From positions 1 to 7,837 of the forward strand of contig DAOVFE010000067.1 of the NCBI GenBank assembly GCA_030673085.1: a stretch of DNA of 7,837 nucleotides. The letters are read 5' to 3'. Below the pieces are notes generated by a model. It ran no database searches and was not told the origin of the DNA. It worked only from the letters and a program-made list of their open reading frames with translations. Origin of the DNA: Anaerolineales bacterium (GTDB taxonomy: Bacteria > Chloroflexota > Anaerolineae > Anaerolineales > E44-bin32). Shown here piece by piece: positions 1-5,625 of this stretch. The position numbers and the translations under genes were made by a program. Within the stretch, counting starts at the first letter, position 1. Each line of letters begins with the position of its first letter.

Positions 1-84
1 GTAGAGAGCTGGCCCAATTGCACTGAGTAAATTAGTCGCGAAGTGGGGAGTTTATGCTTGATTATTACAGAATCTGGCTCATTG

Positions 85-224
85 GTGGGGATGATAATCG
101 CGATTTTCGACTTTTCAGACAGCCCCTTCTTCTAAGGAAAAAGCCATAAATGAGGTCGGTAGCTCCCAAACCCGCACTTTCCACTCATCCCCACAGCAAG
201 TTGTTGGGTTTCCTGGCTTTTTCC
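85..224. repeat. Cluster of crossed perfect inverted repeats (possible structured RNA or element remnant)
   Basis: Three perfect arm pairs are present. GTGGGGATGA at 85-94 pairs with TCATCCCCAC at 185-194. GGAAAAAGCCA at 136-146 pairs with TGGCTTTTTCC at 214-224. AAACCC at 168-173 pairs with GGGTTT at 206-211. The second and third pairs nest as one hairpin, and the right arm of the first pair lies in that hairpin's loop, giving pseudoknot topology if it is transcribed. No function is assigned; it could also be a decayed mobile-element end. Confidence 0.55.
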
Positions 225-463
225 CATGATTCCTCTCTTCTTCAACACTCTCTTTACTCCAACATGCTAAAGGATTGAGGTTAGAATTATATTAAGGAAG
301 CTCATGAGAAATTGCGCTGCTTGATAAGGCACAAGCTGAAAAATGGTTGATCATTGGCAATTTGACGATTTGTAAGTAGGATTAGTATGTGAATATACAA
401 GGCACGAAACCCTGCGCCGAGATAATTTTTATCTGCTACTTACAGCATATTGCTTGTGTTGCC

Positions 464-472
464 TGCTATAAT
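464..472 (+). promoter_or_regulatory. Extended -10 promoter of the amidase operon
   Basis: TGC followed by a perfect TATAAT (467-472) forms an extended -10 element. No good -35 hexamer sits at the normal distance, which is usual for extended -10 promoters. Transcription would start near 479, leaving a leader of about 23 bases before the ATG at 502. An AT-rich 6-bp hairpin at 420-434 lies just upstream and could be an operator, but this is unsupported. Confidence 0.6.
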
Positions 473-501
473 GGATTCTCCAGGACGGAGTTTAACGAAG
501 C

Positions 502-1323
502 ATGATGAACGAATCAGGTACCGATAGACCAGCTTCCACTTCAAATGCGGTTGGGCGGCAGGTTGTGCGCTATATAAGTGTCACCTTGATCATTTCAGCC
601 GTCCTGGCCACAGTATTCACCAGTTGGACGCCAGCCAGCCTCAGACCGAATGAACTTGCGGCAGGGCTGATGGCGGCTGTAGGAAGCAATGCGACCGATA
701 AACCCGCGGCAGGACTGGAGACTGAAGCGGCAGATGATGGTCGTAAGATTAAGATCGGAATCGTGGCCGGACATTCGGGACTCAATCCTGAAAGCGGTCT
801 TCCTGATCCGGGAGCAGTTTGCCCGGATGGGCTGACTGAGGCCGAGGTTAACAAGACGATTGCCGAATTGACGGTTCAAGGGCTAGAGGCGGCGGGATTT
901 GAGGTTGAGCTTCTTGAGGAATTTGATTCAAGATTACCCGGCTATAAGGCAGTAGCTTTGGTTTCGATCCATGCCGACGTCTGCTTGTGGATAAATGAAG
1001 AAGCTACCGGATATAAGGTGACATCGGCTCTCGATACGGCGATTCCTGATCGGGCACAGAAGTTAGTGTCCTGCATTGTGGATCGATATGGCCGGGCGAC
1101 CGGCTTGCAATTTCATCCCGGCAGTGTCACTCGGGACATGACTGAATATCACTCATTCTACGAAATCAATAGCCAGACGCCGGCGGCTGTTATTGAGACG
1201 GGTTTTCTTTATCTAGATCGGGAGTTCCTTACCCAGTCTCCAGAGAAAGCAGCGCAGGGTATTGTCGAAGGTTTGCTGTGCTACATAAATAACGAACCGA
1301 TTAATTTATCGGGAAGTGAATGA
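502..1323 (+). CDS. Membrane-anchored N-acetylmuramoyl-L-alanine amidase (Amidase_3)
   Basis: This 273-residue protein is predicted to hydrolyse the amide bond between N-acetylmuramic acid and the stem peptide outside the membrane. Residues 21-41 form one hydrophobic helix (anchor or uncleaved signal), followed by a short linker and the catalytic domain at about 83-262. The zinc ligands of the Amidase_3 family are visible: His91 in the VAGHSG motif, Glu113 four residues before Asn117, and His157 in SIHAD. The catalytic Glu232 lies in the IETGF motif. The domain is compact, with no room for the regulatory helix seen in the cell-division amidases AmiA/B/C. The start is ATG 502, with GGAG at 487-490; the adjacent ATG at 505 is possible. 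The stop overlaps the next gene by ATGA, so the two are probably translationally coupled. Its role could be wall turnover, daughter-cell separation or spore-like lysis; the sequence does not say which. Confidence 0.9.
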   Translation: MMNESGTDRPASTSNAVGRQVVRYISVTLIISAVLATVFTSWTPASLRPNELAAGLMAAVGSNATDKPAAGLETEAADDGRKIKIGIVAGHSGLNPESGLPDPGAVCPDGLTEAEVNKTIAELTVQGLEAAGFEVELLEEFDSRLPGYKAVALVSIHADVCLWINEEATGYKVTSALDTAIPDRAQKLVSCIVDRYGRATGLQFHPGSVTRDMTEYHSFYEINSQTPAAVIETGFLYLDREFLTQSPEKAAQGIVEGLLCYINNEPINLSGSE

Positions 1324-2315
1324 ATGTGACACCATTTGAATCGATTGATTATCGAGGGCTTCTCAGGTCCGCTAGATCGGCTTTAGAGCAGGGCGACCGC
1401 GAAAAAGCCAGGCAACTGGCGCAACGCGCAGCTCAAATCGCGCCGCATGCGGAGGAGCCATGGCTGTTTTTAGCTGCGGTTACAGATGCACAAACTGGTT
1501 TAACTTACGTCACTCGAGCTCTGGAAATCAACCCAAAAAGCCAAACTGCGCGCAAAGCCTTGCGCTGGTTAATTCGCCGTCTGCCGTCTGATGCCCGTAG
1601 TCAAATTGTGAGTCGGCTTCGGCTGCCAGAAGACCTTCTTCCTCAGGTAGTTCCTCTGGAGGCTATCACAACCCGGAGATTATTCTCTCCGCTGATGTTT
1701 ATCGGCGCGCTGGTTATAGCCCTTGGCATGGCGATCTGGGCTGGCTATCAGCCTGCCGTAGCCCATAGGCAAAGAGTTGCAGCCGCGCCTTTGCCAAAGG
1801 CCAGTCTGACGCCGACTCCAACCAATACCCATACTGCTACACCTACATCGACGCCAACACTTACTCCAACACCAACCAAAACCCCCACCACAACAATCAC
1901 GCCTACAAAGCGCCCGAAAGTATCCTGGACGTATAGTCAGGACATTAATGAACTAGCGGATGAAGGATATTGGATAGATGTCGATCTTAGTGAGCAAAAA
2001 GTCGTAGCGTATGATCGCATCGAACCGGTTGCTTCATTTATTGTATCGACGGGCGTAGTGTCCTATCCTACGCTGACAGGGCAGTTCCGCATTTGGGGCA
2101 AGTTCCGGGCGTCTGACATGTCTGGCCCAGGATATTTCTTGCCGGATGTTCCCTATTCGATGTATTACTACAAGGGCTATGCACTGCATGGCACCTACTG
2201 GCATCATAACTTTGGAACGCCAATGAGCCATGGATGCATAAATCTGCGTACGGAAGATGCAGCCTGGCTGTTTGAATTTGCATCGGTGGGGACGATGGTG
2301 AATATCCATCCTTAG
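1320..2315 (+). CDS. TPR - transmembrane - L,D-transpeptidase (YkuD) protein
   Basis: This 331-residue single-pass membrane protein has, in order: two TPR-like helical repeats (about 14-78), a basic stretch ending in Arg119-Arg120, and a transmembrane helix (about 121-143). A Thr/Pro-rich linker (about 162-198) and a C-terminal YkuD domain (about 216-331) follow. The YkuD signature is intact: His290, then SHGCIN with nucleophile Cys306. YkuD enzymes form 3-3 (mDAP-mDAP) cross-links in peptidoglycan or attach proteins to it. The positive-inside rule puts the TPRs in the cytoplasm and the enzyme outside, with the Thr/Pro linker as a spacer, a type of linker common in Chloroflexota surface proteins. 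ATG 1320 overlaps the amidase stop (ATGA), and GGGAAG at 1311-1316 is a close ribosome site. The first gene of the pair cuts the wall and this one links it, suggesting a coupled remodelling unit. Confidence 0.94.
   Translation: MNVTPFESIDYRGLLRSARSALEQGDREKARQLAQRAAQIAPHAEEPWLFLAAVTDAQTGLTYVTRALEINPKSQTARKALRWLIRRLPSDARSQIVSRLRLPEDLLPQVVPLEAITTRRLFSPLMFIGALVIALGMAIWAGYQPAVAHRQRVAAAPLPKASLTPTPTNTHTATPTSTPTLTPTPTKTPTTTITPTKRPKVSWTYSQDINELADEGYWIDVDLSEQKVVAYDRIEPVASFIVSTGVVSYPTLTGQFRIWGKFRASDMSGPGYFLPDVPYSMYYYKGYALHGTYWHHNFGTPMSHGCINLRTEDAAWLFEFASVGTMVNIHP
1801..1912 (+). repeat. Thr/Pro low-complexity linker coding repeat
   Basis: Imperfect repetition of ACN and CCN codons encodes the (T-P-T)n linker between the transmembrane helix and the YkuD domain. 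The coding strand is almost free of G here, in contrast to the flanking sequence. Such tracts can expand or contract by slippage, and the threonines are potential O-glycosylation sites; both points are inference. Confidence 0.75.
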
Positions 2316-2338
2316 GAATCCGGTGAAGAATTCATGTT

Positions 2339-2362
2339 CCTGAGGGCGTTCCCCTACTCAGG
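2339..2362. terminator. Weak hairpin after the amidase/transpeptidase operon
   Basis: CCTGAG (2339-2344) pairs with CTCAGG (2357-2362) about 24 bases after the stop of the transpeptidase gene, with an inner GGG/CCC possibility. No T tract follows, so this is at best a weak or factor-assisted terminator. Confidence 0.3.
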
Positions 2363-2481
2363 TCAATACATATGCTGCCTTTGTGGGATTGCTGTACGCT
2401 CTTGGTGAAATTCCAGGACCATTTTAAGAGAATAGCATCGAATAAACGCCTTTGAGGAAATACTCTGGCAGAATTCATGCG

Positions 2482-2510
2482 TTGATAGAAGCGAATGAGT
2501 CAATTATAAA
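2482..2510 (+). promoter_or_regulatory. Sigma-70-like promoter with very short leader
   Basis: TTGATA (2482-2487), a 17-base spacer and TATAAA (2505-2510) make the best -35/-10 pair in the window. The predicted transcription start is near 2516-2517. That falls on the in-frame GTG at 2517 and six bases before the ATG at 2523, so the transcript would be leaderless or nearly so. Confidence 0.6.
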
Positions 2511-2522
2511 AAGAAAGTGACT

Positions 2523-3563
2523 ATGGCGAATGATCAGCTTTTGAACAATAGGCTAACCCGGCGGGGTTTCATGCGCCTTTCAGCTCTAGGGCTGGCAGCG
2601 GCAGGATTGCCGGTTAACTGGCTGCGCACAGAGATTAAATGGCCAGGCCTAAGACTGGGGCGGGTTCTCAATGCGACCGCCGCCATTTATGAGCGACCAT
2701 CATTTGACAGCCTAAAAGTGAAAACCTTCTGGCGCGATCAATTAATAGACCTAGTTGGCACGACCATCGGAGATGGTATACCAGAACATAACCGGGTATG
2801 GCATGAAGTTGATAAGCTTGGATTTGTTCACTCTTCCTCCATCCAGCCTGTAGGTAATTTCCCCAATGAACCGCAAATGGTGATTCCGGAATCTGGGATG
2901 CTGATGGAGGTCACTATTCCCTATGCGGATGCGAATCGAAAACCGCGTATGGATGCCGAGAGAGTCTACCGCTTCTACTATCACACAACATATTGGATCG
3001 ACGGGATTAGCCGAGATATAAACCTGAACCAATGGTATCGCATCATCGATGATAAGCTAGATTATCATTATTATGCACGGGCCGAGGGGTTCAGGCCTAT
3101 TCGGCAAGATGAAATTGCGCCGATATCGCCCGAAGTCCCATTAGAAGAGAAACGAATAGAGGTGAGCCTATCCAGACAATTGGTTCATTGCTATGAGAGA
3201 GAAAGGCTTGTCTTTACAAGCCGGATTTCCACAGGAGAGGAGTTATCAGAAGGTGATCATGAGACCGAGAAAGGTGACTTCATTACATTTCGAAAGCGAC
3301 CATCACGTCATATGTCTATAGGGCGTCGGGCAGGAGGTTTCGATTTACCCGGCGTTCCATGGGTGATTTACATTACCGAAAAAGGGGTTTCATTTCATGG
3401 AACCTACTGGCATAATGACTTTGGCGTTCCTCGAAGCCATGGGTGTATTAATATGCCTACCAGGGCGGCCAAATGGTTATTTCGCTGGACTCAACCAATT
3501 GTTCCTCTGGCTGAACAGGAAGTCCGGGAGGATTATGGGACCAGGGTTGAAATCAGGAGTTAG
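2523..3563 (+). CDS. Tat-exported L,D-transpeptidase (YkuD) with SH3-like N-terminal domain
   Basis: Counted from ATG 2523 (346 residues), the N-terminus has a twin-arginine signal. LTRRGFMR carries Arg13-Arg14 in the (S/T)RRxF context, followed by a hydrophobic Ala/Leu/Gly segment (about 19-30). Next comes a beta-rich region (about 43-111) that reads like a bacterial SH3 domain, a linker with a second beta-rich segment, and a YkuD domain (about 211-345). His292 and SHGCIN with nucleophile Cys308 complete the active site. The core around HGTYWHNDFG closely matches the upstream transpeptidase, so the two domains are paralogues. The expected role is 3-3 peptidoglycan cross-linking or protein attachment. 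Tat export implies folding before transport, or a cofactor or partner. An in-frame GTG at 2517 adds two residues and cannot be excluded; no strong Shine-Dalgarno supports either start. It has its own promoter and is separated from the upstream operon by about 200 bases. Confidence 0.92.
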   Translation: MANDQLLNNRLTRRGFMRLSALGLAAAGLPVNWLRTEIKWPGLRLGRVLNATAAIYERPSFDSLKVKTFWRDQLIDLVGTTIGDGIPEHNRVWHEVDKLGFVHSSSIQPVGNFPNEPQMVIPESGMLMEVTIPYADANRKPRMDAERVYRFYYHTTYWIDGISRDINLNQWYRIIDDKLDYHYYARAEGFRPIRQDEIAPISPEVPLEEKRIEVSLSRQLVHCYERERLVFTSRISTGEELSEGDHETEKGDFITFRKRPSRHMSIGRRAGGFDLPGVPWVIYITEKGVSFHGTYWHNDFGVPRSHGCINMPTRAAKWLFRWTQPIVPLAEQEVREDYGTRVEIRS

Positions 3564-3575
3564 CGGCTGAGAATG

Positions 3576-3609
3576 AGCTGAGGATTTAGATATATCTAAG
3601 GTGTCAGCT
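3576..3609. repeat. Nested dyad-symmetric element
   Basis: A perfect 14-bp palindrome (TTAGATATATCTAA, 3586-3599) is flanked symmetrically by AGCTGA (3576-3581) and TCAGCT (3604-3609). Four unpaired bases separate each flank from the centre, and both pairs share exactly the same centre. It starts 13 bases after the transpeptidase stop. As RNA it would form a hairpin with a 4x4 internal loop, but no T tract follows. It could be a protein-binding operator or a transcript 3'-end structure. Confidence 0.55.
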
Positions 3610-3788
3610 GCACAGTAGAAAACGAAAGTCTAGAGCATTTAAGGCCATGTTTGGTTAGGCCACATCGATGTAGAGAGACTGTTGAGCGAAATTTGCTATT
3701 AGGCGAGTTCTGGCAAGTGAACGAGAATAGCAGATTATGGCCAGGTATGAGAGCTAGATTCAACAAGATCAAGGATTCTTCCCATATC

Positions 3789-3815
3789 TTGCTGACGCGT
3801 GGTTAAATATATAAT
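3789..3815 (+). promoter_or_regulatory. Candidate promoter for the small unknown gene
   Basis: TTGCTG (3789-3794), a 15-base spacer and a perfect TATAAT (3810-3815) are present; the spacer is shorter than ideal. The predicted start (about 3822) coincides with the left arm of the palindromic element, so a transcript would begin with that hairpin and continue about 185 bases to the ATG at 4008. Confidence 0.4.
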
Positions 3816-3888
3816 GAGTCCACTGAAAAAAGCATCCATCAGTAGGAAAATGCCTATCTCGCATTTGGGCTTTTTTCAGTGAAATCAT
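3814..3888. repeat. 75-base palindromic element with 20-base inverted ends
   Basis: The ends 3814-3833 and 3869-3888 are inverted copies matching at 18 of 20 positions, with 13 contiguous perfect pairs (CACTGAAAAAAGC at 3821-3833 against 3869-3881). A smaller inverted repeat, AAATGC/GCATTT, sits inside (3848-3853 and 3861-3866). The A6/T6 arms could act as a bidirectional terminator. The size and terminal symmetry also fit a MITE or the fused ends of an insertion sequence. No target-site duplication is obvious. Confidence 0.5.
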
Positions 3889-3990
3889 ATAGTGAATGGC
3901 TACATTCCTAATAGCATTAAGATCAGCAGGGCTATTAATCTCATGTCAAGTTGAAGAGTCCAATGATATCATCTCTGAAATGGCTGGAAA

Positions 3991-3999
3991 AGAAGAGGT
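3991..3999 (+). promoter_or_regulatory. Ribosome binding site deciding the start at 4008
   Basis: AGAAGAGGT is a good Shine-Dalgarno match ending eight bases before ATG 4008. It leaves only five bases before the in-frame TTG at 4005, so ATG 4008 is preferred. Confidence 0.6.
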
Positions 4000-4007
4000 A
4001 GCACTTG

Positions 4008-4430
4008 ATGGCACATAAGCATCTTTTTGCCGGTTTGGTCGTGGATGAATATGGAAACCCAGTGGATTCCGTATTCGTGGGCAAGGAGGCTTTCTATGTT
4101 GTTGACGACAAGGGTTTTCGGCGTCACATAGATAGCGAATATATCGATCGCCAAGTGCTCGCTCATATCTGGGAGATGATCCGGGGGCATGAAGAGCTGA
4201 TCAGTGAGGGGGCAATGAAGATGATTGGGCAAGAGGACATCTTCACTAAGGCAATGATCGAAACCTCGCTTAAGAATATTGATGCCCAGTCGGAAGCTAT
4301 CATTGAACAAGGCATTCCTGAAGACACACGCACGTGGCTAGGAATGGTTGGATTTAGGGTCGCAATTGATGTTCACGGTAATGTGCTGAAGGTCGAGCAG
4401 CCAGGAATTGAGGATGGCGAAATGGATTAG
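4008..4430 (+). CDS. Small protein of unknown function
   Basis: This 140-residue protein is one I cannot assign to a family. There is no signal peptide, membrane segment or cysteine pair, so it is probably cytoplasmic. The N-terminal third (about 5-36) alternates hydrophobic and polar residues with Gly/Asp/Asn turns, suggesting beta strands. The middle (about 42-102) looks helical and acidic with many Glu, Ile and Met. The C-terminus (about 107-130) returns to a beta-like pattern with an Asp-Val-His-Gly-Asn turn and ends acidic. A coding origin is supported by the good ribosome site at 3991-3999, in-frame ATG, codon use like its neighbours and a clean stop. It lies 144 bases before the thioredoxin-TPR gene, which has its own promoter, so they may or may not be co-transcribed. 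A regulator, adaptor or chaperone partner are all possible and none is shown. Confidence 0.82.
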   Translation: MAHKHLFAGLVVDEYGNPVDSVFVGKEAFYVVDDKGFRRHIDSEYIDRQVLAHIWEMIRGHEELISEGAMKMIGQEDIFTKAMIETSLKNIDAQSEAIIEQGIPEDTRTWLGMVGFRVAIDVHGNVLKVEQPGIEDGEMD

Positions 4431-4527
4431 CAGCGATTACACTTGCCGTTGCTATTAGCAAAGCGCCCGAGCGATCATCTCTTTACGATAATATATATCT
4501 TATGCGGTATTACTACTGGTCTAATGT

Positions 4528-4536
4528 TGCTATAGT
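4528..4536 (+). promoter_or_regulatory. Extended -10 promoter of the thioredoxin-TPR gene
   Basis: TGC followed by TATAGT (4531-4536) matches the extended -10 form seen before the amidase gene. A weak TTACTA lies 15 bases upstream (4510-4515). The predicted start is near 4543, giving a leader of about 32 bases. The ribosome site AAGGA at 4563-4567 precedes the GTG start at 4575. Confidence 0.5.
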
Positions 4537-4574
4537 AAAAATTTTATGAGTGTTAGAAACATAAGGATAATCTG

Positions 4575-5411
4575 GTGAATATTTCTGGCGATATTCTTGA
4601 CGTAAATGAAGCAACTTTCGAGGTCGAAGTGCTGCTCCGATCGCATGAAGTCCCGGTTGTAGTCGATTTCTGGGCGCCCTGGTGTAGACCGTGCCAGCTT
4701 CTGAGCCCAATTCTTGAACGTCGTGCGATTGAAGCAGGCGGTGCTTTCAGGCTTGCCAGGGTTGATGTAGATCAGAGTCCAAGTCTGGCGATCCGTTATG
4801 GAGTGCAGGGTATCCCGGCGGTAAAAGCCTTCCGTAATGGAGAAGTGGTTTCTCAATTCGTTGGCCAACAACCAGATTCAATGGTGCGCCGTTTCCTAGA
4901 AGAGCTAGCGCCGAGCGAAAAAGAGCGAGCCGTTCAGGATGCGAAAAGCCTTCTTGCCACTCGCCATTGGATGGAAGCCGAACAGGTATTTCGCGAAGTT
5001 TGGGACTTAGACGAAACGAATGCTGAAGCCGCACTAGGTTTGGTCAAGAGTCTGCTCATACAGGGTAAAGGAGACGAAGCACTAAGTGTTTTCAAGCATT
5101 TTCCGCCGAGCAATCAGTGGGCGATTGCCGAGAGTCTAATGCCGCTGGCCAAGTTCCTGGCCGAAGTCGAGCGCGGCAAAGTAAATCTTAATGAAAACCA
5201 ACCAGAGGCCCAGTATCATCAGGCGGCTCGGCTGATCGCGCGCGGTAATCTAGCGGCGGCAATGGATGGGCTGCTAGAGATTCTGCGCCAGGATAAGAAT
5301 TACCGCAAGGGTGAAGCGAAGCAAGTAATGGTCGCCCTATTTTCGCTCATGGGCGATGATGATCCATTGATGCGGAAATATCGTAGCGAGCTGGCATCGA
5401 TATTATTCTAA
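4575..5411 (+). CDS. ybbN: Thioredoxin-TPR protein, YbbN/CnoX-like
   Basis: This 278-residue cytoplasmic protein has an N-terminal thioredoxin domain (about 8-112) and a C-terminal TPR region (about 115-278). The redox motif is WCRPC with Cys37 and Cys40, and the cis-proline is Pro81 (GIPAV). The C-terminus (DPLMRKYRSELASILF) resembles the end of Escherichia coli YbbN, and the length is close to that protein. YbbN/CnoX proteins act as holdases or redox-linked chaperones that hand clients to GroEL or DnaK. Here both cysteines are kept, unlike E. coli YbbN, so real thiol-disulfide activity is likely; the CRPC variant with Arg in place of Gly should shift its redox potential. The start is GTG 4575 with AAGGA seven bases upstream; no better ATG fits the thioredoxin fold. 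It is followed by a strong terminator and probably transcribed from its own promoter. Confidence 0.94.
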   Translation: MNISGDILDVNEATFEVEVLLRSHEVPVVVDFWAPWCRPCQLLSPILERRAIEAGGAFRLARVDVDQSPSLAIRYGVQGIPAVKAFRNGEVVSQFVGQQPDSMVRRFLEELAPSEKERAVQDAKSLLATRHWMEAEQVFREVWDLDETNAEAALGLVKSLLIQGKGDEALSVFKHFPPSNQWAIAESLMPLAKFLAEVERGKVNLNENQPEAQYHQAARLIARGNLAAAMDGLLEILRQDKNYRKGEAKQVMVALFSLMGDDDPLMRKYRSELASILF

Positions 5412-5431
5412 TTGATTTGATGAGTATTTCG

Positions 5432-5462
5432 AGAGCCCGAATAAGTGCCGGGCTCTTTTTTT
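5432..5462 (+). terminator. Intrinsic terminator after the thioredoxin-TPR gene
   Basis: An 8-bp stem, AGAGCCCG (5432-5439) with CGGGCTCT (5449-5456), has a 9-base loop and runs into seven T (5456-5462). It starts 20 bases after the stop codon. This is the best rho-independent terminator in the window and isolates the permease gene from upstream transcription. Confidence 0.9.
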
Positions 5463-5479
5463 ATGGATGATGGTTTCAA

Positions 5480-5530
5480 CCGGCTAAAGCCTTAAGGCCA
5501 TATCCAAGACGGAGAATAGGCTTTAACCGG
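5480..5530. repeat. 13-base inverted repeat upstream of the permease
   Basis: Arms 5480-5492 (CCGGCTAAAGCCT) and 5518-5530 (AGGCTTTAACCGG) pair at 12 of 13 positions around a 25-base loop. It lies after the terminator and about 95 bases before the permease start, so it could be a leader hairpin or a binding site in the permease control region. No T tract follows the right arm. Confidence 0.45.
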
Positions 5531-5547
5531 ATAACTATGTTGGATTG

Positions 5548-5556
5548 TGGTAAGAT
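5548..5556 (+). promoter_or_regulatory. Weak extended -10 candidate for the permease gene
   Basis: TGG followed by TAAGAT (5551-5556) resembles an extended -10 element, with no matching -35. A terminator just upstream means some promoter must lie in 5463-5625, and this is the best candidate I see. Confidence 0.25.
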
Positions 5557-5614
5557 TCGGCGCTTGACCATGGATAGACGGTATCGGTCGATTGATATGA
5601 CGGATTCTAATTAC

Positions 5615-5621
5615 AAGGAAG
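5615..5621 (+). promoter_or_regulatory. Ribosome binding site deciding the GTG start at 5626
   Basis: AAGGAAG ends four bases before GTG 5626. The frame opens after a TAA at 5608, and no ATG occurs between that stop and the first transmembrane helix, so the GTG is the natural start. Confidence 0.65.
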
Positions 5622-5625
5622 ACAA

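Larger units (their letters stand above)
1..501. other. Gene-free upstream region with structured repeats
   Basis: All three forward frames meet stops within the first 61 bases (TAG at 2, TGA at 24, TAA at 28, TGA at 59). At most the last few codons of an upstream gene could be present, and no minus-strand frame has a usable start. The stretch contains the inverted-repeat cluster at 85-224 and a small AT-rich hairpin at 420-434 (AGATAA, three-base loop, TTATCT). It also holds the promoter for the amidase operon near 464-472. I see no tRNA, rRNA or CRISPR repeats here. Confidence 0.7.
3564..4007. other. Gene-free region between transpeptidase and small unknown gene
   Basis: No plausible gene is seen on either strand. 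The stretch contains the nested dyad at 3576-3609, a 10-bp palindrome ACATCGATGT at 3662-3671 and a 7-bp inverted repeat (3694-3700 with 3726-3732). A TATAAT promoter lies at 3789-3815, followed by the palindromic element at 3814-3888. The ribosome site of the next gene is at 3991-3999. No tRNA-like cloverleaf was found. Confidence 0.65.

Noticed and set aside
1..61. C-terminal end of an upstream gene
   Set aside because: Only a handful of codons precede the first stop in each frame, which is too little to support any call.
570..879. Two overlapping minus-strand open frames inside the amidase gene
   Set aside because: They are antisense to a gene with clear catalytic motifs, have low-complexity or arginine/serine-rich translations and lack ribosome sites.
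2327..2479. 10-base direct repeat AGAATTCATG at 2327-2336 and 2470-2479
   Set aside because: It could suggest a target duplication around a 133-base insert, but no inverted ends or coding remnant lie between the copies, so chance or local similarity is enough.
3616..3780. Possible tRNA-like stretch with several short inverted repeats
   Set aside because: No T-loop or anticodon-arm pattern could be assembled in the correct order.
4005..4007. TTG as start of the small unknown gene
   Set aside because: The adjacent ATG at 4008 has better Shine-Dalgarno spacing and is the more usual codon.
3969..4310. Minus-strand open frame of 113 codons opposite the small unknown gene
   Set aside because: The plus-strand frame has a good ribosome site, neighbour-like codon use and a sensible predicted fold; the antisense translation shows no recognisable pattern and no ribosome site.
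5564..5592. TTGACC as a -35 box for the permease
   Set aside because: No -10-like hexamer lies 15-19 bases downstream.
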